Source of the DNA: an uncultured Veillonella sp. | Lineage (GTDB): Bacteria; Bacillota; Negativicutes; Veillonellales; Veillonellaceae | DNA length: 64,000 bases | Direction: 5' to 3' | Assembly: GCA_900538355.1 (NCBI GenBank) | Contig: UPXS01000009.1 | Coordinates: 1-64,000 of the forward strand | In this document: positions 18,893 to 28,117 of the stretch, one piece after another | How the letters are laid out: every line of letters begins with the position of its first letter | Numbering within the stretch: position 1 is the first letter of the stretch | The notes under the pieces: model-generated | Seen by the model: the letters and a program-made list of their open reading frames with translations, nothing else | What the model was told of the DNA's origin: nothing | The model's database searches: none | Program-made: the position numbers and the translations under genes

Positions 18893-18926
18893 ATCCCCGA
18901 ATGAGATATCTCATTCGGGGATTTTT
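18893..18926 (+). terminator. Intrinsic terminator
   Basis: ATCCCCGAATGAGAT and its exact complement (fully palindromic stem) followed by TTTTTT. It ends the secreted protein transcript. Confidence 0.92.
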
Positions 18927-18945
18927 TCTACCCATATCGTTTTAA

Positions 18946-19494
18946 TTATAATCTCGTAAATACTTCTAACGCTTTATAAGCCATCAAACGATAGCCACGC
19001 GCATTGGGATGCACTTCACCAGCAAAGACAATTTGGCCGATTTGATCTGCTTCATATAATGTTGTATAGAAGTCTATCACCTTTAAGTCATGCTCTGCTG
19101 CATAAGCTTTTAATCGGTCATTTACATCTCGCACAACAAGGTCTAACCCATCCATATCACTATCAATTTGTGTTTCCAAACCAATGATTACCTTTCCCTT
19201 TGTGCTCGCTAATTCAATAGCTTTCACCAAGGTCTTGAACACATACGCACTATCTCGACCTTGCAAAATATCATTGGTGCCACACATTAAGAAGATATGA
19301 CGTGTTGGATCAGCTACGGCTGTAGACGCCCATTCTTCAATATTATAAATCATGCCTTGCACAGAGCATCCATCCTCACCATAATTTGTAAAATGTACAT
19401 TCTCTATAGATGCATCACAGATTTCAACCCACCCTTGGCCATAAGGCACGTCATAACCACGGGTAATGCTATCGCCAAAACAGATAATTTCCAT
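18946..19494 (-). CDS. SGNH/GDSL-family hydrolase
   Basis: 182 residues. Block I is CFGDSITRG, with the nucleophile Ser at residue 9 counted from this start. Block III is CGTND (around 75-79). Block V is HPNARGY (around 166) with the catalytic His. The family cleaves esters or acyl groups on lipids or polysaccharides. I chose ATG 19494 because AGGAGG lies 7 nt upstream. No signal peptide is visible, so it is probably cytosolic. It is convergent with the secreted protein gene. Confidence 0.88.
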   Translation of the reverse strand: MEIICFGDSITRGYDVPYGQGWVEICDASIENVHFTNYGEDGCSVQGMIYNIEEWASTAVADPTRHIFLMCGTNDILQGRDSAYVFKTLVKAIELASTKGKVIIGLETQIDSDMDGLDLVVRDVNDRLKAYAAEHDLKVIDFYTTLYEADQIGQIVFAGEVHPNARGYRLMAYKALEVFTRL

Positions 19495-19637
19495 ATCAAG
19501 ACCTCCTGTACTATGCAATAATCATATAACAAAAAGATGATTATACACAATATACATATTATGGAGTTTTATATGCATTTCTCATGGAATTAGATGTATG
19601 ACTATGGTATACTAATTCCACATAAGAGAGGTCTAAC

Positions 19638-20435
19638 ATGAGAAAACTTTATCCCTTTTTAATACTAGCATTAGCAACATTACAATCTGCTAGTGCCATT
19701 TCACAATATGAATTAGAGAACAAGCCTACTCAATACCAAGTAGCTTATAATAGCCCTTCAGAGACTGTGTATATCGATTTAAGTACCATCAGTTTAGCAC
19801 AAGCAGGTCCTACATATAGCACGCTCCATGCTCGTACAATTAGTCTGTATAAAAATCAGAATATCATAGCCGATTATTCAACTAATTATACATATCATCG
19901 AGGTAATACATCTAAAGATATTTATCTTATGGATTGGCATGTAGCACCAGCAAAGTTCTATCAAGTAAATGGCGCTCCTATAGGAACTGCTAATAGCCAG
20001 CGTTCTGTTCTATCTACAGGTGCTCATGTCGCTACAAAGGGCTCTGCGGTAGCTGAAATAGGTCAATTTATTTTACATAATGCATTGGAAATGGAACGTA
20101 TTACATATACTTCTACGAATCCATATGTACCGCCACGTCCATATAAACCAATCAATACACCACCTCCTACTGAAGGTAAACCATTATTTGGTGTTCAACC
20201 ACCACCAGGCGTATACAAACCGCTAAACCAATTAGAATCACCGTATACTTCTAATCAACCACGGTTAACACCATCTAAACTAGGTGTATATGGTCCTGTC
20301 CCACCACCTTCTCCACAAGGTCCAAGACCGAGTGACTGGATCCTTGATATCCAAAATCAAGATATGCCAGATCCTAATACACCTATGAGTGAATGGAGAC
20401 CACAACCGGACTATCACGCACCACAAAAACCATAG
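19638..20435 (+). CDS. Secreted protein with proline-rich C-terminus, unknown function
   Basis: 265 residues. Signal peptide at 1-20 (MRKLYPFL, ending SASA). The middle (about 25-155) is mixed alpha/beta with no recognised domain. From about 160 the protein is Pro-rich with repeated P-P and YKP elements (PRPYKP, VYKPL, QPPPG), likely extended and envelope-spanning. The YKPL element also occurs in the neighbouring secreted protein at 17834, which may be coincidence. GAGAGG lies upstream of ATG 19638. Function unknown. Confidence 0.75.
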   Translation: MRKLYPFLILALATLQSASAISQYELENKPTQYQVAYNSPSETVYIDLSTISLAQAGPTYSTLHARTISLYKNQNIIADYSTNYTYHRGNTSKDIYLMDWHVAPAKFYQVNGAPIGTANSQRSVLSTGAHVATKGSAVAEIGQFILHNALEMERITYTSTNPYVPPRPYKPINTPPPTEGKPLFGVQPPPGVYKPLNQLESPYTSNQPRLTPSKLGVYGPVPPPSPQGPRPSDWILDIQNQDMPDPNTPMSEWRPQPDYHAPQKP

Positions 20436-20458
20436 GCAATATAACTAATATAAAAACG

Positions 20459-20511
20459 AAAGAGACTGAACAGCCTCCTAACTTAGGAGAACTGTTCAGT
20501 CTCTTTTATTT
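20459..20511. terminator. Bidirectional intrinsic terminator
   Basis: AGAGACTGAACAG...CTGTTCAGTCTCT stem enclosing a second CTCCTAA/TTAGGAG stem, with a T run after it. It separates the secreted protein gene from the convergent MFS gene. Confidence 0.88.
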
Positions 20512-20563
20512 CATATTTTATTTCTATACGATCAGATGAACGTATTATATTGATACTTTCACA

Positions 20564-21787
20564 TTATTTAAGACGTACAAAGAACAATGCGATAGCACCG
20601 ATAACAGGAGCGATGGCAAGAGTCATCAATGCAGATTGATAGCTGCCTGTAGCAGTTAACATGCTACCTAAAATCATAGGTGCCAACATAACACCGATTT
20701 GGTTAAATAAGTTTACAAATCCTGCTGTGGTACCACGTAAATGAGGTGCTGCGGATTGAATTACGAGAGCATTGGTCAATGCACTATGCATGAAAGCACC
20801 GATACCAAGGATTGGACCTGTTATGAAGAGCATGTCTGGATTTGTAGTGCTTGCAAAGAGGATCAATGCTGGTGCGAATAAGAACATAACAAGAGCTACT
20901 AAATGGTTCTTCTTAATCGGTAAGATATCGGACAAAATACCGATGGTCGGCTTTGCAATAAGCGCGGCTAAACCAAAGGCAGACATTACATGACCTGCAT
21001 AGATAGCATTAACGCCGAGTTGTTTAACCATGTACAAATTTGACCATTGAGCCACGGCCCAAGTAGCGCCTGTAGCAAAGAAGCCTGCAAAAGCAAGACA
21101 GCAAATATTGCGATTTTTCAAAACATGTAGCAAATTTTCCTTTAAGGAAGTCTTTTCACCTATATGAGCAGACACAGCACTCGTCTCTGCTTCCCGTTGC
21201 GCCAAGATTTCAGCGCTTGGTTTACGAACAGTAAAATAGCTAAGAATGAAAACAAGGATTGGCAATACGGCTGTTAAAAGGAATGCATTTTGCCAACCAT
21301 AATTAGTGGCTACATATGGTGCGTATAGATTTACAGTGGTCAACCCAAGAGATGTACAGGACATAAAGATACCAACTGCAGCACCACGTTGATTAGGCCC
21401 AAAGTAATCCCCAATAGCACTTAAACAAGATGCTTGTACTGGACCGGATACGATACCTAATAAGAAGCGCAATACCCAACCATAGGTGTAATTATCGATG
21501 GTACTCATCAATGCCGTAATAACAGCCATGGCAAGTAAGCTCACTAAAATGGTATAACGATAACCAATTCGATCCGCTAAGATACCACCTGGTAAAACCA
21601 TGATGGCATAACCCATATAAAAGGCGGATAAATAGGCCGTACCCATTTGAGGAGTGAAACTCAACGCTTCATTAACAATAGGCATCAAGGACGCCCAAGA
21701 TAAGCGCATAACAAAACTAATCAAAAATGTTAGCCATACGCTGACAAGAATTAAAATCTGAGTTCGTGAGAAACTAAGTCGATTCAT
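20564..21787 (-). CDS. Major facilitator superfamily transporter
   Basis: 407 residues with twelve predicted membrane helices. The loop 2-3 signature GGILADRIGYRYT (about 62-74) and the second-half GILSDILP mark the family. It resembles anion:cation symporters or hexuronate/organic acid permeases, but the substrate is not determinable. AAGGAGC precedes ATG 21787. A promoter with TTGAAA and TATGAT (18-nt spacer) lies at 21825-21854. It stands alone between a terminator and an RNA locus. Confidence 0.88.
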   Translation of the reverse strand: MNRLSFSRTQILILVSVWLTFLISFVMRLSWASLMPIVNEALSFTPQMGTAYLSAFYMGYAIMVLPGGILADRIGYRYTILVSLLAMAVITALMSTIDNYTYGWVLRFLLGIVSGPVQASCLSAIGDYFGPNQRGAAVGIFMSCTSLGLTTVNLYAPYVATNYGWQNAFLLTAVLPILVFILSYFTVRKPSAEILAQREAETSAVSAHIGEKTSLKENLLHVLKNRNICCLAFAGFFATGATWAVAQWSNLYMVKQLGVNAIYAGHVMSAFGLAALIAKPTIGILSDILPIKKNHLVALVMFLFAPALILFASTTNPDMLFITGPILGIGAFMHSALTNALVIQSAAPHLRGTTAGFVNLFNQIGVMLAPMILGSMLTATGSYQSALMTLAIAPVIGAIALFFVRLK

Positions 21788-21824
21788 ACGAGCTCCTTTC
21801 TAGAGAATAAAAACATATAAAGTA

Positions 21825-21854
21825 ATCATACTATAAACATAAAGTATTTTTCAA
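21825..21854 (-). promoter_or_regulatory. Promoter of the MFS transporter gene
   Basis: On the minus strand: TTGAAA, 18 nt, TATGAT. It is 38 nt upstream of the ATG. Confidence 0.55.
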
Positions 21855-21930
21855 ACACAATACATTTATTATCGTACTAACTAGGTAATATATATGATAG
21901 AGTATGGACGCTTCTCCCTTACTACACTTC

Positions 21931-21959
21931 TTGACAAGTAAATTTATATCACTTATCTT
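21931..21959 (+). promoter_or_regulatory. Near-consensus promoter with no downstream gene
   Basis: TTGACA, exactly 17 nt, TATCTT on the plus strand. The next annotated features downstream are all on the minus strand, so it can only drive the short hairpin RNA that follows. Confidence 0.65.
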
Positions 21960-21965
21960 AAAATC

Positions 21966-22034
21966 ATAAGTAGGATTATTGGTCTGACTACCTGTACCTT
22001 TATGTACAGCAGCAGCAATAATCCTACTTTTTAT
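21966..22034 (+). ncRNA. Candidate ~70-nt orphan small RNA
   Basis: Starts about 7 nt after the -10 of a strong promoter. It is almost entirely one long hairpin: AAGTAGGATTATTG (21968-21981) pairs with CAATAATCCTACTT (22016-22029), followed by TTTT. Inside is a second stem, CTGTAC/GTACAG. No coding frame and no plus-strand gene follows. It may be a small regulatory RNA, or a transcription-blocking element that protects the MFS promoter. Confidence 0.5.
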
Positions 22035-22077
22035 TTACTAAATTTTCTATATACTAGTTATTCTATTTTCATACAAT

Positions 22078-22109
22078 AAAAAGCCCTTTAGGCATAACCT
22101 AAAGGGCTT
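22078..22109 (-). terminator. Terminator of tRNA-Ser
   Basis: AAGCCCTTTAGG-CATAA-CCTAAAGGGCTT stem with a T run on the minus strand, immediately after the tRNA. Confidence 0.88.
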
Positions 22110-22117
22110 TCTAAATG

Positions 22118-22206
22118 TGGCGGAGAGGGTGGGATTCGAACCCACGGCCCCTTGCGGAGTCACTGGTTTTCAAGACCAGCTCCTTAAACCACTCGGACAC
22201 CTCTCC
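22118..22206 (-). tRNA. tRNA-Ser (anticodon UGA)
   Basis: 89 nt including encoded CCA. The acceptor stem GGAGAGG/CCTCTCC is perfect. The anticodon loop reads TCTTGAAAA with anticodon TGA. It has a long variable arm, as expected for class II tRNA-Ser, and the T-arm GGGTTCGAATCCC. A -10 (TATAAT, minus strand, 22218-22223) with a weak TTGCTT -35 lies upstream. It reads UCA and other UCN codons. Confidence 0.97.
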
Positions 22207-22265
22207 ATAACGGTATTATTATATCAGATTGGCCCAATAATAAGCAACAACGTAATATAGAGCAA

Positions 22266-22294
22266 GAAAAAAGCTGGCTCATAGCCAGCTTTTT
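22266..22294 (-). terminator. Terminator of corA
   Basis: AAGCTGGCT-CAT-AGCCAGCTT stem with T runs on both strands, 72 nt downstream of the corA stop. Confidence 0.85.
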
Positions 22295-22366
22295 CATGTG
22301 TATTTGTTGTTAACGTAATGTTTCAACTACTTACTATTGAATTGAGTGTTCAACTAAACCTCAACA

Positions 22367-23320
22367 TTAGAACAAGTCTTTTTTCCACATCCCAATAATG
22401 GCAATAATAGAGCAAAGTAACGCAATGCCTACAACCTCATAGAATCCATTTGGATCTTCTTGGAATGGCAATGGCACGTTTGTCCCCCACAAGCTAAATA
22501 CTATGGTCGGAACCGCCATAGCAATTGTTAAGGTTGCCAACATTTTCATAACCAAGTTAAGATTATTAGAAATGATAGATGTAAAGGCGTTCATCATGTT
22601 CATCAAGATATTGGAGTACATTTCAACCATCTCGATGGCCTGTTTATTTTCGATAATAACGTCCTCTAGTAAGTCCTCATCCTCTTCGTACATTTTGAGG
22701 AGGTGTCTATAGGAGCTATGACCACGCAAGCGCAATAGACGTTCCATTACAGTACCATTCGTGCGCAATGCAGAGGTAAAGTATGTCATGGATTTCTGTA
22801 ATTCCAACAATTGGAAGAAGTCTTTATTTTTTGTAGTATGACGCAATTGGATTTCAATATCGTCGGTACGACGGTTGATTTGTTGCAAGTAACGCAAGAA
22901 CATAGTCGCTGTGCGATACAAGATTTGGAACAAGAAACGCGTCTTTTTGTATGTATAGAACGTAGAAATCTGATTAGAAATGAATGGATACAATACTTCA
23001 GACTCTTCTAAGCAGATGGTAATAAAGAAGTCTGGCGTCAAGAAGATACCAAGTGGTACTGTATCATACATATCGTTACCACGGATAACCGGAATGTTAA
23101 TAACGATAAAGATGTAATTATCCTCTAACTCCACGTGAGAACGTTCTTCCATATCGAGAGCGGTCTTAAGAACGTCCGTTGGGATTTCCGTCAAAATATT
23201 GATAAGGGATAACTCATCGGGGTCTGGGTTCACCAAATTTACCCAAGAACCTTTTGTGGCATCTGATACAGTGCTGTCTGAAACTAACTCTTCTTCTATG
23301 TGTTTGTACACCGTGATCAT
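22367..23320 (-). CDS. corA: CorA-family divalent cation (Mg2+/Co2+) transporter
   Basis: 317 residues. A long cytosolic domain is followed by two C-terminal membrane helices (about 255-275 and 290-310). The pore signature at the end of the first helix reads WGTN instead of the usual YGMN; GxN variants occur in the family, so selectivity may differ. I chose ATG 23320 because GGAGGG precedes it; an upstream in-frame start would add 24 residues with no ribosome-binding site. Expected to be a pentameric inner-membrane channel. Monocistronic. Confidence 0.9.
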   Translation of the reverse strand: MITVYKHIEEELVSDSTVSDATKGSWVNLVNPDPDELSLINILTEIPTDVLKTALDMEERSHVELEDNYIFIVINIPVIRGNDMYDTVPLGIFLTPDFFITICLEESEVLYPFISNQISTFYTYKKTRFLFQILYRTATMFLRYLQQINRRTDDIEIQLRHTTKNKDFFQLLELQKSMTYFTSALRTNGTVMERLLRLRGHSSYRHLLKMYEEDEDLLEDVIIENKQAIEMVEMYSNILMNMMNAFTSIISNNLNLVMKMLATLTIAMAVPTIVFSLWGTNVPLPFQEDPNGFYEVVGIALLCSIIAIIGMWKKDLF

Positions 23321-23624
23321 GCTATCCCTCCTTCCAACGAACTTATAGTAATCATCTAATAAATTATATACTATTTTATAGCTATTATTCAATTCAATTG
23401 TGAAAGTTTTGTGTATCTAGTACATACATATACAGCTTTATGTCTATTTATAATGTACATATGTATATGATAAAAGTATGGTAAATATTAGTCTAAGTAA
23501 TAAAATAACCTCTACATTAGCTAATTGCTAACATAGAGGTTATTTATAGTAGTTCTAATCATTCAGATCAGAAGAATGTAATTTCTTTTGTTCTCTCTGA
23601 CGCTATCTATAAACTCTACTTTCA
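23321..23624. other. Intergenic spacer, no gene
   Basis: AT-rich. It holds one TTGTGAAAGT motif (23398-23407) and the terminator at 23502-23545. No credible coding frame. Confidence 0.6.
23502..23545 (-). terminator. Terminator of the P-type ATPase gene
   Basis: AAATAACCTCTA...TAGAGGTTATTT stem with an inner TTAGC/GCTAA stem. A TTTTATT tract follows on the minus strand. Confidence 0.8.
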
Positions 23625-25757
23625 CTAATTGCGACGCAAGATACGAATAGAGTTTAAGATACAAAGGATGGATACGCCAGTATCACCAAATACTGCCCAC
23701 CACATGGATGCGTAGCCCATAAGGCCAAGAAGCATGATGAGGATTTTTACGGCAATAGCAAATACAACGTTTTGCCAAGCTACGCGCAATGTCGCTTTAG
23801 ACAAGTCAAGGATATGTGCGATAGCAGTTAAGGAAGGACGCATGAACACAACGTCTGCTGCCTCGATAGCCGCATCAGCACCACTACCCATCGCGCCACC
23901 TACATCAGCACCAGCAAGTACCGGAGCATCGTTGATACCGTCCCCTACGAACATAGTTGGACCATATTCAGAGCGAATATCTTGTACTACGGACAATTTA
24001 TCTTGTGGCAACAACTGAGCACGTACAGCACTTACGCCAGTTTCTTTAGCGATGTAATTTGCACTTGCTTCAGCATCACCTGTAAGCATAACAGTTTTAA
24101 TATCTTGACCATTAAGATTAGCAATCGCTTCAGCAGAGTCTGGGCGAGCTTCATCGGCGATGATGATACGACCTAAGTATGTATTACCTTCTGCGACAAG
24201 AACTTCTGTGCCATATTCAGCAGCCTCTGTTGGATAGCCTTGCACATTATAGCGTTCCATAAGGCGACGGTTACCAATAAGTACTTGTTGACCATCAGTC
24301 ATACCCACCATACCTTCACCAGCTAACTCTTGAACGAAATCAGAAGGTTCCACTGTAAGGCCTTGATCTTTTGCTTCAGACACGATGCTTGTTGCGATTG
24401 GATGTGTAGAAACGGCTTCGATAGCTGCCGCCATGGATAACAATTGACTGGAACTTACATGAGAGCCTACAGTTTCTACGCTGTGAACTTTGAACTCACC
24501 AGATGTGATAGTACCAGTTTTATCAAGAGCTACTGCTTTCACATTAGCCAACGCCTCGATAACACGACCACCTTTAAGCAAGATACCGTGTTTAGATGCA
24601 TTACCGATACCGGAGAAGAATGCGAGTGGTACGCTAAGCACCAACGCACATGGACAAGAAATAACGAGGAATGTTAATGCTGTGTAGATCCATTTATGCC
24701 ATTCACCTGTAATAAGGGATGGGATGATGGCAACAGCCAATGCAAGGGCTACAACGATTGGTGTGTATACGCGAGCAAAACGGGTAATGAAGCGGTCGAT
24801 TTTAGGTTTAGAAGATGCTGCATTTTCAACGGCATCAAGAATTTTTGTAACCATAGATTCTTCAAGAACCTTATCTACACGCATCGTAATGCGACCAGAT
24901 TCGTTGATGCAACCAGACATAAGTTGAGTACCAGGTACAGCGCGAACAGGTACAGGTTCACCTGTTACAGGTGCTGTATTAACGCGTGTTTCACCTTCAA
25001 GAACAGTACCGTCTAGAGGAATTAAATCGCCAGGACGAACTTCGATAGTCCAGCCTACCTCAACCTTTTCAGGTGCCATAACTACGATTTCACCACCACA
25101 GCATGTATCTACAACGCGTACCTCTTGAGGACGCATATCAACTGCATTCATGATTTCTGTACGACTACGGTCAGTTGCTTTTTCTTCGAAGAACTCACCG
25201 ATACGGTAAAACAAGATAACGCCTACTGCTTCAGGCAATGCGTCGATAGCAATGGCACCCAATGTAGCAATGGACATCAAGAAGTTTTCATCGAATACTT
25301 GGCCTTTTAAAATATTGCGACCTGCGATACGCAATACTGGGAACGCAAGAAGGATATACGCAATATAGTAAATTGGTGTTTCAATGCTCTCTGGCAAGCC
25401 GATAGATGGCACAAAGGAAGTCAATGCTTCATAGATCATGAATAACAAACCTGCTACGATAACTGCGATTGTTACAGCATCGCTACCATCTTCCTGATTA
25501 GTACCATGATCATCTACAGCCGCTTTAGATTTACGCTCATAATCAGCTACTGTTACGCCCTCTTCAATGGCATCACAAATATCTTGAATATCGCGTTTTA
25601 ACGCTTCACGGTCTTCCCACGCTCCAGTCAATTTTAATTGATGTGTTGCAATGGTAAAATTAGCAGATTCAATGCCATCCATTTTGCGGATACGATCTTC
25701 AATTTTTGCTGCGCAGTTTGCACAGTTCAAATCCTTCAGCAATAATGTTTCTTCCAT
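23625..25757 (-). CDS. cadA: Zn2+/Cd2+/Pb2+-exporting P1B-type ATPase
   Basis: 710 residues. The N-terminal heavy-metal domain has C12-x2-C15. The transmembrane metal site is C368-P-C370. The phosphorylation site is D412-KTGT, and the hinge motif is GDGINDAP. The last helix contains GDTGVS, typical of the Zn/Cd subgroup rather than Cu ATPases. An extra CCGG (219-222) lies in the actuator region. It pumps toxic divalent metals out of the cytosol. AAAGGAG precedes the ATG. A SmtB/ArsR-like operator lies 143 nt upstream. Confidence 0.93.
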   Translation of the reverse strand: MEETLLLKDLNCANCAAKIEDRIRKMDGIESANFTIATHQLKLTGAWEDREALKRDIQDICDAIEEGVTVADYERKSKAAVDDHGTNQEDGSDAVTIAVIVAGLLFMIYEALTSFVPSIGLPESIETPIYYIAYILLAFPVLRIAGRNILKGQVFDENFLMSIATLGAIAIDALPEAVGVILFYRIGEFFEEKATDRSRTEIMNAVDMRPQEVRVVDTCCGGEIVVMAPEKVEVGWTIEVRPGDLIPLDGTVLEGETRVNTAPVTGEPVPVRAVPGTQLMSGCINESGRITMRVDKVLEESMVTKILDAVENAASSKPKIDRFITRFARVYTPIVVALALAVAIIPSLITGEWHKWIYTALTFLVISCPCALVLSVPLAFFSGIGNASKHGILLKGGRVIEALANVKAVALDKTGTITSGEFKVHSVETVGSHVSSSQLLSMAAAIEAVSTHPIATSIVSEAKDQGLTVEPSDFVQELAGEGMVGMTDGQQVLIGNRRLMERYNVQGYPTEAAEYGTEVLVAEGNTYLGRIIIADEARPDSAEAIANLNGQDIKTVMLTGDAEASANYIAKETGVSAVRAQLLPQDKLSVVQDIRSEYGPTMFVGDGINDAPVLAGADVGGAMGSGADAAIEAADVVFMRPSLTAIAHILDLSKATLRVAWQNVVFAIAVKILIMLLGLMGYASMWWAVFGDTGVSILCILNSIRILRRN

Positions 25758-25899
25758 GATATCTCCTTTGATAATAGTGAAAGCTTCTATCCTGTATTGT
25801 AAGTTAATAGGTAATATTTTTCTAATACTTATTAGACATATCTTGTTTCATATCTTGTTATATATGTTCCTAAACATTTTTCATCAGATATTCTTATTT

Positions 25900-25919
25900 A
25901 TATGAATGTCTGTTCATAT
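25900..25919. promoter_or_regulatory. Candidate SmtB/ArsR-family operator for the metal ATPase
   Basis: ATATGAA-TGTCTG-TTCATAT, a perfect 7-6-7 inverted repeat; the minus strand reads CATATGAACAGACATTCATA. It resembles the TGAACA-type operators of metal-sensing ArsR/SmtB repressors (CadC, CzrA, SmtB). No such regulator gene is in the window. Confidence 0.6.
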
Positions 25920-26051
25920 GTTTATTTTACAAAGAGAGAGAATAAATGTCAATATAAAATTATGTACATTTATATTAACATTTCGGAAATTTAAATCTAA
26001 CTGAATAATTTTTATAGTTAACTAAATATATTATATATAACTAGATTCACC

Positions 26052-27584
26052 TTATATCAAATTATGTTCTATCAGGAATGTATGTGCCACATCAGAGGGT
26101 AATTGATGTTCTGTTTCAACAGCATAATTCATCTTCGCCATCTCTTGATCTGTAATCGTATTAGTTAAACTCTCTAATACAGGTCGTAGTTCAGGATGCG
26201 CAATTAGCACCTCACCACGTACAACATTACCCGCCATATAGGATGGATATAAATGTTTATCATCTTGCAACACCGTAATCGGAGCCACACTGAGCTGTCC
26301 ATCGGTTGTAAATATAGGCATAGCATCTACATCTCCACGACTAATAGCTGCATACTTAAGACCTATATCCATATCCTTTGTCGCTTTAAAACGCATATTA
26401 TATACACGTTGTAACCCTGCATAGCCATCTTCACGACCAAAGAAATCATATTCACCGCCTAATGTTAAAGATGGTGCTATGCGAGCAAGATCAGAATAGC
26501 TTTTTAGCCCATAGGTCTGCGCCAGTTCATTACGCACCCCGATGCCATAGGTATTATTAAATCCGTACATACCGACCCATTCGAAATTGTATTCCTCTTT
26601 GTATGCTTGTGAAAGCTCATTAAATAGACTTTCATCATAAGCATCAATGCGTTTCAATACAGCAGACCATGCGGTCCCCGTATATTCAGGATATATATCA
26701 AACTGACCTGTACGCATAGCCGGCTGAATATTGGACGTACCACCACCTACTCCTTCTGTAACCTCTACAGTAAGATTGGTCTTATGCTCGATTAATTCTT
26801 TTAACACATTACCTAAAATGAGCTGCTCTGTCATAGGCTTTGTCGCAATATGGATAACATCAGCTTTCACATGACGACAATAGAGAGACCAACCACCAAC
26901 AGCCATTGCAATTAAGGTCATGGTAGAAAGGAATATAATCGTATACCGTTTCATATGAGGACTAATACGCGTCACCCTTTCACCAATAGAAAAGAGCGCA
27001 TCCACAACGATGGCTAAAAGGGCGATTAATAAACTACCGGCAATGGTCAATGCACTTTGATTAGTAGTGATACCGCGATAAATCGCCACACCTAGCCCAC
27101 CAGCGCCGATAAAGGATGCAATCCCCGTCAATGCGATGGTCATAACAAGCATGGTCCGTATACCTGCCATGATTGTCGGCATAGCTAAAGGAATTTCTAT
27201 ATTCCATAATCGTTGAAGCCTCGTAAGACCAAGTGCAATACCAGCTTCGCGCATATCATTCTTAATCTGATCAAGCCCTGTAAAGGTATTGCGTACCATC
27301 GGCAATAAAGCATAAATGACCAATGCAATAATCGCGGTCGTATTACCAACACCAGATACGTATAATAGTAGACCTAGCATCGATATGGATGGGATTGTAT
27401 ATAAAAAATTAACGACTACCATAACAGGTCCTGATAGTCGTCTATAGTCATATATTAGAATTCCCAGTAATCCACCAATAATGATGGCAATAATTGATGC
27501 GGACAAGGAAATCTCTATATGTTCCCATAATAATTGGAGGAAAAAATCATGCCGATTCGTTAATAATGATATAACATCATACAT
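26052..27584 (-). CDS. Osmolyte (glycine betaine/choline-type) ABC transporter, permease fused to binding protein
   Basis: About 510 residues. The N-terminal ~210 residues are an OpuCB/ProW-like permease with five or six helices and the EAG-like motif (AGIALGLTRLQRLWNIEIPLA, the ATPase contact). A further helix follows (~217-235). Residues ~245-510 are an OpuAC/ProX-like binding domain (GNVLKELIE; RTGQFDIYPEYTGTAW). I chose ATG 27584 with AAAGGCGG upstream. Fusions of this kind are known for OpuB/OpuC systems. No ATP-binding subunit gene is adjacent, which is odd. Confidence 0.85.
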   Translation of the reverse strand: MYDVISLLTNRHDFFLQLLWEHIEISLSASIIAIIIGGLLGILIYDYRRLSGPVMVVVNFLYTIPSISMLGLLLYVSGVGNTTAIIALVIYALLPMVRNTFTGLDQIKNDMREAGIALGLTRLQRLWNIEIPLAMPTIMAGIRTMLVMTIALTGIASFIGAGGLGVAIYRGITTNQSALTIAGSLLIALLAIVVDALFSIGERVTRISPHMKRYTIIFLSTMTLIAMAVGGWSLYCRHVKADVIHIATKPMTEQLILGNVLKELIEHKTNLTVEVTEGVGGGTSNIQPAMRTGQFDIYPEYTGTAWSAVLKRIDAYDESLFNELSQAYKEEYNFEWVGMYGFNNTYGIGVRNELAQTYGLKSYSDLARIAPSLTLGGEYDFFGREDGYAGLQRVYNMRFKATKDMDIGLKYAAISRGDVDAMPIFTTDGQLSVAPITVLQDDKHLYPSYMAGNVVRGEVLIAHPELRPVLESLTNTITDQEMAKMNYAVETEHQLPSDVAHTFLIEHNLI

Positions 27585-27755
27585 TACATACACCGCCTTT
27601 CTATTGTATGTAATAAAAGCGATTGTATAAGCATGTTACAACTTATGTACGCCATCTTATTAGAATACGATTAAACTGTATCCCATAATACCATTGTATA
27701 CTTAATATCACGTTAACTCTAGTCTATAAATTTTCTCCATTACAGTAGTTATCAA

Positions 27756-28088
27756 TTATGTAGTCATATCGTACAAGTTTAGCTCCTTAATATCTCTAAA
27801 GGAGATTTCAACACCTTGAACAGATACGATTTGCAGCCGTCTATTAAGCACCTCTACAGGCCCAATAAGTTCTGTATACTTGTGCTTGTCATAATACACT
27901 ACGCGCACCCAATCTCCACAGCGTATACTCTGTAAAACTGTATTTAATTCCTCTAGTTGATCCTCTGATAGCTCTACACGAGGCTCCTTTGGTCGTGCCA
28001 CAGCTGCTAGTAATGCTTCAAATCCCTTCAATGCCGCAAAGGGCATAAATTGTTTTGCCCGTTGTAAACGAGACATGCGATGCTTCAT
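27756..28088 (-). CDS. YolD-like protein
   Basis: 110 residues. It has the family's N-terminal SRLQRAKQFMPFAALKGFE stretch and a C-terminal IPFRDI-like element (ISFRDIKEL). YolD-like proteins sit beside UvrX-type Y-family polymerases in Firmicutes chromosomes and in phage SPbeta, where they are thought to be UmuD-like partners. Here it is directly downstream of such a polymerase, on the same strand, across a repeat-filled 109-nt gap. The ATG follows GGGGAGG. Confidence 0.85.
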   Translation of the reverse strand: MKHRMSRLQRAKQFMPFAALKGFEALLAAVARPKEPRVELSEDQLEELNTVLQSIRCGDWVRVVYYDKHKYTELIGPVEVLNRRLQIVSVQGVEISFRDIKELNLYDMTT

Positions 28089-28117
28089 TACTGTATACCT
28101 CCCCTTATGCGACTAAT

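Noticed and set aside
18841..25785. Identical 15-mer ATAATAGTGAAAGCT at 18841 and 25771
   Set aside because: One shared AT-rich 15-mer pair is expected by chance in 64 kb, and the two sites have different contexts.
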